Assembly (NCBI RefSeq): GCF_003952425.1
Contig: NZ_CP034449.1
Location: 3,472,001-3,536,000 of the forward strand
DNA length: 64,000 nucleotides
Direction: 5' to 3'
DNA from: Mesorhizobium sp. M2A.F.Ca.ET.046.03.2.1
GTDB taxonomy: Bacteria > Pseudomonadota > Alphaproteobacteria > Rhizobiales > Rhizobiaceae
The position numbers and the translations under genes were made by a program. Position 1 is the first letter of the stretch; every line of letters begins with the position of its first letter. A model generated the notes under the pieces. That model searched no databases. It was not told the origin of the DNA and worked only from the letters and a program-made list of their open reading frames with translations. Shown one piece after another: positions 58,377-64,000 of this stretch.

Positions 58377-58591
58377 CTCTGATCAACTGCGGAATGCAAT
58401 TTTCAGCTGTGTCCCGGCTTGGTCGAATGCCCAGCATGTGCTGCTGCTTTGATGCGCGGATGACAGGATCAGTGCTCAGACCCACACCAATTTTGGTCAC
58501 CCTCTGATGACTGAGCTGATCGTATAGGGAATCTGTGTTCGGCTAACACGCGACCATACCCCTGGGCTGACCGGTGCGTAGCCGGTTCAGG

Positions 58592-58605
58592 TACTTTTTT
58601 GCTGG
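58592..58605 (+). promoter_or_regulatory. Near-match sigma-54 promoter of acdS
   Basis: GGTACTTTTTTGCT: GG and GC are separated by 9, not 10 bases (a T run of six). Upstream, TGTGTTCGGCTAACA (58534-58548) is TGT-N9-ACA, also one base short. In M. loti acdS is NifA2- and sigma-54-dependent, so these are probably the remains, or slightly misread forms, of real sites. Confidence 0.45.
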
Positions 58606-58612
58606 AGATAGC

Positions 58613-59626
58613 ATGCTGGAAAAATTCGAACGTTATCCGCTCACCTTTGGACCCACGCCGATCGAGAGGCTCGACCGCCTCGGCAAGCATCTGGGCGACA
58701 AGGTGGAAATCTACGTCAAACGCGAGGACTGCAACTCCGGTCTCGCGTTCGGCGGAAACAAGCTGCGCAAGCTCGAATACATTGTGCCCGACGCGATCGC
58801 GTCAGATGCCGATACGCTCGTCACAATCGGTGGCGTGCAGTCCAACCATACGCGCATGGTCGCTGCGGTCGCCGCCAAGATCGGCATGAAATGCCTCCTG
58901 GTCCAGGAGAGCTGGGTCCCACATGATGATGCTGTCTACGACCGGGTCGGCAATATCCTCTTGAGCCGCATCATGGGGGCAGAGGTGCGCCTGGTTGACG
59001 AGGGCTTTGACATCGGCATCCGCCGCAGCTGGGAAAAGGCACTTTATGAAGTCAAGGCAAGGGGCGGCAGGCCATATGCGATACCTGCCGGCGCCTCTGT
59101 CCACAAATACGGCGGCCTGGGCTATGTGGGGTTCGCTGAGGAGGTGCGTGCCCAGGAAGAGCAGCTTGGGTTTGCCTTCGACTATATCGTCGTCTGTACG
59201 GTGACTGGTTCAACCCACGGCGGCATGCTCGTCGGGTTCGCCAAGGATGGTCGACAGCGCAACGTGATCGGTATCGATGCCTCCGCCATGCCCGCCAAGA
59301 CCAAGGCGCAGGTGCTCGGCATCGCCCAAAATACAGCGAAGCTCGTCCACCTCGGAGCGGAAATTGTCGAGGCAGACGTGGTGTTGTTCATGGACTACGC
59401 GTACCCGGGTTATGGCGTTCCATCGGAGGAAACCAAAGAGGCAATCCGTTTGTGCGCGCGGCTCGAGGGCATGATTACGGACCCCGTTTACGAGGGCAAA
59501 TCGATGCAAGGGATGATCGACCTCGTCCAGAGGGGCTTCTTTCCACAGGGATCGAGGGTCCTCTACGCACATCTAGGCGGCGCGCCGGCGATCAACGGGT
59601 ACGGCTACACCTTTCGCAACGGCTGA
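58613..59626 (+). CDS. acdS: ACC deaminase
   Basis: A 337-residue PLP enzyme that cleaves 1-aminocyclopropane-1-carboxylate, the ethylene precursor, to ammonia and oxobutyrate, lowering plant ethylene. [19 protein letters not shown], the PLP lysine in [11 protein letters not shown] (Lys50), [15 protein letters not shown], and the residues that separate true AcdS from D-cysteine desulfhydrase (YE in [11 protein letters not shown] and L in [12 protein letters not shown]). AcdS on the M. loti island is expressed in nodules under NifA2. It lies between the two copies of the tandem duplication. Confidence 0.95.
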   Translation: MLEKFERYPLTFGPTPIERLDRLGKHLGDKVEIYVKREDCNSGLAFGGNKLRKLEYIVPDAIASDADTLVTIGGVQSNHTRMVAAVAAKIGMKCLLVQESWVPHDDAVYDRVGNILLSRIMGAEVRLVDEGFDIGIRRSWEKALYEVKARGGRPYAIPAGASVHKYGGLGYVGFAEEVRAQEEQLGFAFDYIVVCTVTGSTHGGMLVGFAKDGRQRNVIGIDASAMPAKTKAQVLGIAQNTAKLVHLGAEIVEADVVLFMDYAYPGYGVPSEETKEAIRLCARLEGMITDPVYEGKSMQGMIDLVQRGFFPQGSRVLYAHLGGAPAINGYGYTFRNG

Positions 59627-59984
59627 CGTTCGGCAGTCTGCGATTCCGCGGTCGCGCTCGAACGTGGGTAGGTAGCGTCGTTCGAGCGCTTGGCTGGAGA
59701 AGTGGAGGCAGCGACGGGCATCCACTAATTGGTACCATTACGTGCTGTCGGGGCTCAACGCCACGCGCATTGAGCGCATGCCGCCGTTGGCAACCGCGAG
59801 GCGAATTTTGACTCCGGGGCAAGAATCCACACGCGGCGGTGGCGGCACGAGGACCAAGCCGGCGAGTTCGCGCTTTCGAACTGGCGCCAAACTGCCACTG
59901 CTCGAGGACCGAGGCCAGTCTAATCACAGGCGAGCCGTCCAAGCTCTCAAGAGATAGGGCGAAACCCGACAGCGGCAGAAGACA

Positions 59985-60000
59985 TGTCGGGTTCACGACA
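59985..60000. promoter_or_regulatory. NifA site, thioredoxin-TPR copy 2
   Basis: TGTCGGGTTCACGACA, exact TGT-N10-ACA, 67 bp upstream of the -24/-12 element at 60068. Confidence 0.85.
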
Positions 60001-60067
60001 ATCGGCCGCATTTAGCCTCGTGGAGAATTTCAAAGCATTTCCCGCCGCTTACCGGAGCTGAGGGAAT

Positions 60068-60083
60068 TGGCACCTCCGTTGCA
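60068..60083 (+). promoter_or_regulatory. Sigma-54 promoter, thioredoxin-TPR copy 2
   Basis: TGGCACCTCCGTTGCA: near-consensus TGGCAC-N5-TTGCA, 122 bp before the ATG at 60206. Confidence 0.9.
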
Positions 60084-60205
60084 GCTTGATGTGCGGCAAC
60101 ACGGTGAGAGCTTCGCTGAAGCAAGCCAGAGGGAGCGATGCCCTCGAGACCGTGTCCGATTTTGACGGGAAAATATTCCGCGACAAAAGAGACGAAAGGT
60201 GTGGA

Positions 60206-61381
60206 ATGACTTTGGACACCAAGATGGAACTGCGTATGGGGTCCCCGGCTCCTGCGATCAAAGTGGAGAACTGGCTGCGTGGCGAGCCCCTCACGAACTT
60301 TCGGCCCGGCAAGGTCTACCTCGTTGAGTTTTGGGCGACTTGGTGCGGACCATGTGTCGACGCCATGCCCCATTTGATCGAACTGCAGGAGAAATATGAA
60401 GGCAGCGGATTTGAGGCGGTCGGAGTTGCCGCCTGCGAACAGGGTCCTACCGCAGACGAGGCGCGGACCAACGTGGATGCCTGGCTGACCGAGAAGTTCC
60501 CGAATCTGAATTATCGTATCGGGTTCGATTACATTGGCGAAATGAACAAGCTCTGGATGGATCCCAGCTCTTCGATTGGGATTCCCACCTCGTTCGTGGT
60601 CGACCGCGACGGCCACATCGCTTTTATCGGCCACCCGGCGGAACTCGATGACGTTTTGCCGAAAGTCCTTAACGGCAGCTGGCGCAGCAGCTATGAAGCG
60701 AAAGCCGCCGATGCAAAGCGCATCGCGCATAACCAACTTGCAGCGCGCGAAATGTCGCTTACCGGGCCGATATACGCCAAACTTGAGCCGGCGATGCAGG
60801 CCGAGAATTGGACGGCGGCGCTCTTGGCCATCGAAGAAGGCCTCGCCTTGATGCCAGACTCTTTTGATTTTCGGCAGATTCATGCGGATCTTCTGCTTCA
60901 CAAGCTGCGCGACATCAAGACCGGCATGCCGGTCATGCGAGAATTGGTCGAGGACGCGATCGACAAAACGTCCGACGCGGTGTCGTGGATGGCCTTGGCC
61001 CTCAACCAACTCTTCGATCCCACGATGGACAATTCCCATCTTCCGCGCGCGGAGCGCTTTGCGATGGGCAACGAGCTCTCGGAACAGATACTGGCACTCA
61101 ATCCCCCGAACGGCGATGGCCCGTTTAAATACCGCCGGTACCTCCCGGTAGCTCAGTATTATTACGAGAGCGGCAACAAAGATCGCGCAATCGAGTTGAT
61201 CGAGGTGGCACTGAAATCGGTGGACCGGCTGGGGCCAATTCCGGACCACACCAAACAGTACTATCTTACCCCATTGCTCGAAGCACTGGCCAACTACACG
61301 GGTGAGCCTGCCTGTCACGCGGATCTTTGTGTGGCTCCGCAAAAGAAGGCACCCGAAACTCAAAACGCAGTCACTTCCTGA
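60206..61381 (+). CDS. Thioredoxin-fold protein with TPR-like C-terminus, copy 2
   Basis: A 391-residue paralogue of the protein at 55616 and very similar to it. The active site here is the canonical WCGPC (FWATWCGPCVDAMPHL). Other landmarks: GIPTSFVVDRDGHIAFIGHP, then the helical C-terminal half (AALLAIEEGLALMPDSFDFR; YYESGNKDRAIELIEVALKS). It has four more residues in the linker (AHNQLAAREMS region). No signal peptide. With both a NifA site and a strong -24/-12 element this copy is the better candidate for high expression in nitrogen-fixing cells. Confidence 0.88.
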   Translation: MTLDTKMELRMGSPAPAIKVENWLRGEPLTNFRPGKVYLVEFWATWCGPCVDAMPHLIELQEKYEGSGFEAVGVAACEQGPTADEARTNVDAWLTEKFPNLNYRIGFDYIGEMNKLWMDPSSSIGIPTSFVVDRDGHIAFIGHPAELDDVLPKVLNGSWRSSYEAKAADAKRIAHNQLAAREMSLTGPIYAKLEPAMQAENWTAALLAIEEGLALMPDSFDFRQIHADLLLHKLRDIKTGMPVMRELVEDAIDKTSDAVSWMALALNQLFDPTMDNSHLPRAERFAMGNELSEQILALNPPNGDGPFKYRRYLPVAQYYYESGNKDRAIELIEVALKSVDRLGPIPDHTKQYYLTPLLEALANYTGEPACHADLCVAPQKKAPETQNAVTS

Positions 61382-61419
61382 GCAAGAATCGCGAAGGGAC
61401 TGACAATTGGAATTGAACA

Positions 61420-61703
61420 CTGGCCAATCCGCCCATCGAAGCTCTCTTCGCAGCAAGTATGTCGATGCAGCAGGGCGGCGGCTTGCGGCAGGTTGGATTT
61501 CAATTGCGTTGACCACCGGTCGGATCGCGGCGCAGACGATGTGCGCCGCGAATTCGCGCCGCAGGTCTCGCACTCTTGGACATGTCGAGGTCGGCCACGG
61601 GGCACTCTTGGGGTTGGCCCGCCCAAGCCATTCGTCGGCCACGCAAGCGGACCCGGAGTGGGCATCGCAGGAAAAGGAAATCGTACCTCGAAGACGAAGA
61701 CTG
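61420..61703 (+). pseudogene. Probable nifX 3' relic, copy 2
   Basis: Counterpart of 56820-57095. GTCGATGCAGCAGGGCGGC and ATTGCGTTGACCACCGGTC lie where nifX has the VDALKG and LAIGGP codons; the end (GTACCTCGAAGACGAAGACTGA) resembles FEDED-stop of nifX. Frames are broken. Confidence 0.35.
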
Positions 61704-61705
61704 AA

Positions 61706-62144
61706 ATGACGAACAACGAAATTCCTCCGGTTGGCCCTGCTGTCAACAATGACGAAGAAGCCCTTGCTTCCCCGTTCGTCAAATGCCTCCTGCGGCTCAT
61801 TCGTACTCAGGATTCCTTCGGCTTATGGGAAGGCCATTCGGATGCCGAGCTGCTGGCCGAGTTCATCATCACCAAGCAACAGCAACGTGCGGTACCCTTT
61901 GGCGGCGATCCTCGATCCTGACGCGCTGTGGAGGCTCGACATGTTTTACACCGCCGTAGCGCTTGCGATCGAGGAGCGCTCCGGCGTGTCGACGTCGCCA
62001 ATAATTGGAATGAAGCCCCTGCGGGCTTCCAGCGGTTGGGCGTTCTGTCGAGACGTCCACCGGTTCGGCTTCGAGACTTTCCGCAAACTTGCTGAGGCCG
62101 GTACGAAACTGGTCGACGATGCGACTGCAGCCATTGAAGCCTAG
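61706..62144 (+). pseudogene. DUF269 protein, frameshifted (copy 2)
   Basis: Starts at ATG 61706 (MTNNEIPPVGPAVNN) and is almost identical to copy 1 until GGCGGCGATCC; there an inserted base (GATCCTCGATCC versus GATCCCGATCC, near 61912) shifts the frame and stops it at about 61921. The rest (RRLDMFY ... [13 protein letters not shown]) continues in another frame. Confidence 0.87.
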
Positions 62145-62190
62145 CCCGAGATGGAGCGCATCAACAAAACCATTGTTCCAGGAAGGATCT

Positions 62191-62394
62191 ATGTCAGACC
62201 TAGATAAGATGAGGAAGAAAGTCCGAAAGCTCCAGTTGCGTGCAGCTATTGCCAAGATGGCATTGCAGGACCTTGTCGAGGGTCTGCCGGGCAAGTGGGC
62301 CGACATACAGGAAGTCGCCGAGAAAACCCAAGCCGTTTATGCCGAGTTGGATGTTGCCAAGAGAGAACTCGCTTCAATGAAGAATTTAGGATGA
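62191..62394 (+). CDS. DUF683 nif-associated small protein (copy 2)
   Basis: A 67-residue helical hairpin protein: MSDLDKMRKKVRKLQLRAAI, then LVEGLPGKWADIQEVAEKTQ and YAELDVAKRELASM, the DUF683 (CCE_0567-like) family that follows DUF269 in nif operons. GGAAGGATCT is its ribosome-binding site. It is the only intact DUF683 in the window. Confidence 0.92.
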   Translation: MSDLDKMRKKVRKLQLRAAIAKMALQDLVEGLPGKWADIQEVAEKTQAVYAELDVAKRELASMKNLG

Positions 62395-62708
62395 TGCGCA
62401 CATTCACCACCCGTGACGGCTCCATTTGGATGCCGTCGTACCTGACCTCCATCGATAGCAAGACCTGCATCGGCTGCTGCCGTTGTTTCAAGGTCTGCTC
62501 GCGCGATGTGATGCATCTTCACGGCGTTGATGATGCGGGTGAAATCCTCGGCCCCTGCGATGACGAGGACGACGATTTCGACGGCAAGCTCAATCGCATG
62601 ATCATGGTTGTCGAAGATGCCGGCCGCTGCATAGGCTGCGGAGCCTGCGGCCGCGTCTGCCCCAAGAACTGCCAGACGCATGTTGCGGCCGACCAGCTCG
62701 CAACATGA
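62391..62708 (+). CDS. fdxB: FdxB-type 2[4Fe-4S] ferredoxin (copy 2)
   Basis: A 105-residue ferredoxin with motifs CIGCCRCFKVCSRDV and CIGCGACGRVCPKNC joined by an acidic linker (CDDEDDDFDGK). The ATG overlaps the DUF683 stop (ATGA). FdxB lies at the end of nif operons in many diazotrophs and probably donates electrons in cofactor assembly or to nitrogenase. The only intact fdxB here. Confidence 0.93.
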   Translation: MMRTFTTRDGSIWMPSYLTSIDSKTCIGCCRCFKVCSRDVMHLHGVDDAGEILGPCDDEDDDFDGKLNRMIMVVEDAGRCIGCGACGRVCPKNCQTHVAADQLAT

Positions 62709-62780
62709 TCTGGCGAAAACCAGGAGAACGGCGTTGCACTTCATCTTTTTGTCGGCTCGTGGGGCTGGTCCTGTGCAGCA

Positions 62781-62910
62781 ATGCGTCGATGGTTTACTTC
62801 GCTTTGGATTCTCCGTGTGGCAGTCGTCACGACGCTGGCCTGTTCGCTGCTGCTTCAGGCCGGCTACTTCGGCCGCGTGCTCTTTCTGAGCTGGTCATGC
62901 GGCTTGGCGC
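62781..62910 (+). pseudogene. ExoX-like gene remnant (copy 2)
   Basis: Reading from ATG 62781 gives MRRWFTSLWILRVAVVTTLA then LLLQAGYFGRVLFLSW, after which the frame runs into IS256-type DNA. Two bases are missing relative to copy 1 near 62810. The hydrophobic helix is intact but the 3' end is lost. Confidence 0.4.
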
Positions 62911-63558
62911 AAAGCAAGCTTCTTGTGCTCGCGCAGGTCATCCATGTTGATGTAGCGGTTGGCCTCCATCCAGTTTTCGTTGGTTTCGACGGCCAGCGCC
63001 CTGACCAGGCGCAGGCAGCTTTCGGCGTTCGGGAAGATGCGCACGACATAGGTGCGCCGGCGGATTTCCTCGTTGAGGCGTTCCAGCATGTTGGTGGACT
63101 TCAGGTGCTTGTGGTGCTGGCGCGGCAGGCAAAAGAAGGTCAGCGTGCATTCGATGGTCTCCTCTCCCCAGCTCGTCAGTCGCGGATAGCGGCCCGACCA
63201 TTTGGCAAGCCATGCGGCGAGATCGGCCTTGGCCTCGGCGAGATCGCGCGGTCGTAGAGCCAGCGCAACTCCTGCAGGCAATCATCGCCACGATTTCTCG
63301 GCAGGTGATCGAGCGCGTTCCTGAGGCACGTAGCAGCGCTGCCAGGCGGGCTTCGGGGATCACCCCGCCGATCGCCGCCACCAGGCTGGCATGATCGTCG
63401 GACACGACCAGTTCGACGCCCCTGAGCCCGCGCGCCTTCAGCGCGACGAGGAAATCCCTCCAGGCCGAGCGGCTTTCGCGATTAGCCATCTCGACGGCCA
63501 AGATCTGGCGCCGGCCGTCCCAATCGATGCCGACAGCGATCAGCACCGCCTGGCTCAT
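62893..63558 (-). pseudogene. IS256/Mutator-type transposase, truncated and frameshifted
   Basis: Minus strand: AVLIAVGIDWDGRRQILAVE, SRSAWRDFLVALKARGLRGVELVVSDDHAS (second catalytic Asp), then after a frameshift near 63270 TSWGEETIECTLTFFCLPRQ, HHKHLKSTNMLERLNEEIRRRTYVVRIFPNAESCLRLV (Glu region). The N-terminal third is missing; the 5' end abuts the acdS fragment. Confidence 0.85.
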
Positions 63559-63576
63559 GACGACGCCGCCCGACGC

Positions 63577-63709
63577 GATCGCGCCAGATGCCCGATACGC
63601 TCGTCACAACCGGTGGCGTGCAGTCCAACCATACGCGCATGGTCGCTGCGGTCGCCGCCAAGACCGGCATGAGATGCCTCCTGGTCCAGGAGAGCTGGGT
63701 CCCACATGG
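63577..63709 (+). pseudogene. acdS: acdS internal fragment
   Basis: About 130 bases nearly identical to acdS 58803-58924: AGATGCCCGATACGCTCGTC (acdS has AGATGCCGATACGCTCGTC), GGTGGCGTGCAGTCCAACCA and GGTCCAGGAGAGCTGGGTCC. It is what remains of a second acdS that followed copy 2 of the duplication. Confidence 0.85.
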
Positions 63710-64000
63710 ACATCCGCGCCTGGTTCAGCCCTAGCGGTGAAGGCATGGCAGCAAGCTCAGCGCCGCTAAACAACACATCGCCAAGGCATGCGAACATTGC
63801 ATGCTCTCTCGCTCGAACACGCCGCGGCGGGGGCGCTCGTCTCCACGTAGAAGGACCAGATTTGCCATCGAGCCTTCTCCTGTTCACGGCAAATTTCACC
63901 CTAAATGCACCGCCGCCTCGGAGATTGGCCCCAGCAGATGTCCGTAGGCAATCATTCTCTGACGTTGCCGAGCGGCGGAACTGGGCGCCATATTCCTTTA
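63710..64000. other. Window end
   Basis: No gene recognised. CATGGACATCCGCGCCTGGT begins a segment unrelated to acdS. Short frames lack motifs. Confidence 0.35.

Larger units (their letters stand above)
59738..62888 (+). repeat. Tandem duplication, copy 2
   Basis: Partner of 55149-58292. Same order: upstream DNA, thioredoxin-TPR, nifX relic, DUF269, DUF683, fdxB, exoX-like. The right boundary is at CTCTTTCTGA (62880-62889), after which IS256-type sequence replaces the acdS upstream region. Confidence 0.9.

Noticed and set aside
59993..61642. 549-codon minus-strand frame over thioredoxin-TPR copy 2
   Set aside because: A matching antisense frame occurs over copy 1 because the genes are duplicates; the sense genes have clear thioredoxin motifs and promoters.

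Overview
The window reads as part of a symbiosis island (or symbiotic plasmid) of a nitrogen-fixing rhizobium, most likely a Mesorhizobium-type organism. The reasons are a complete nifHDKENX cluster, fixABCX, nifB/fdxN/nifZ/nifT, nifS/nifW, nifQ, a symbiotic rpoN-prxS pair, an NifA lacking its GAF domain, acdS and an alpha-carbonic anhydrase (the last two are known symbiosis-island genes of M. loti), together with nodF, nodE and nodL. nodFE and nodL suggest Nod factors with specialised (polyunsaturated) acyl chains and 6-O-acetylation, a pattern typical of symbionts of galegoid legumes. Transposase debris and many decayed genes are typical of such islands.

Layout. 1-2.1 kb: broken IS110 transposase, nodD relic, well-formed nod box and nodA relic. 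2.1-6.6 kb: nodF-nodE, nifA with paired upstream palindromes, nodL. 6.9-10.1 kb (minus): nifB-fdxN-nifZ-nifT-SIR2-like protein behind a NifA/sigma-54 promoter. 10.4-12 kb: nifA relic, IS66 debris, dead hydrolase. 12.1-18.4 kb (minus): iscA-like, small ORF, nifS, nifW and fixABCX with several -24/-12 promoters. 18.6-21.5 kb: small ORF and HmuS-like haem protein (plus), MFS exporter (minus). 22.7-23.7 kb: intact IS481-family element. 23.8-29.6 kb: cytochrome P450, 3Fe-4S ferredoxin, SnoaL-like protein, double SDR, luciferase-like monooxygenase and nifQ behind one NifA/sigma-54 promoter. 29.6-31.7 kb (minus): frameshifted prxS and rpoN. 32.7-38 kb: asnB relic, IS fragments, hisC-type aminotransferase, second luciferase-like gene, IS3 element. 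38.3-41.9 kb: queCDE, alpha-carbonic anhydrase, and a second copy of the queE 3' end. 42.8-51.9 kb: nifHDKENX, the NifX-associated DUF269 gene and an atypical OmpR-type regulator. 52-55 kb: broken universal stress protein and an orphan N-hydroxylating monooxygenase. 55-64 kb: a diverged tandem duplication of about 4.6 kb (thioredoxin-TPR protein, DUF269, DUF683, fdxB, exoX-like), with acdS after copy 1 and only an acdS fragment plus IS256-type debris after copy 2.

How it works together. NodF/E/L tailor the Nod factor. NifA with sigma-54 would switch on nifB, fixA, nifH, the P450-nifQ operon and the thioredoxin operons; five of these have a clear -24/-12 element, four with an exact TGT-N10-ACA site at normal distance and the fifth (first thioredoxin copy) without one. 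NifB, E, N, X, Q, S, Z and W build the FeMo-cofactor and P-cluster, and FixABCX plus FdxN/FdxB deliver electrons. The most interesting unit is the NifA-controlled oxidative operon ending in nifQ, whose small-molecule product is unknown to me. The second most interesting is the tandem duplication, in which different genes are broken in each copy, so that together they keep one intact set apart from the exoX-like gene, whose state is uncertain.
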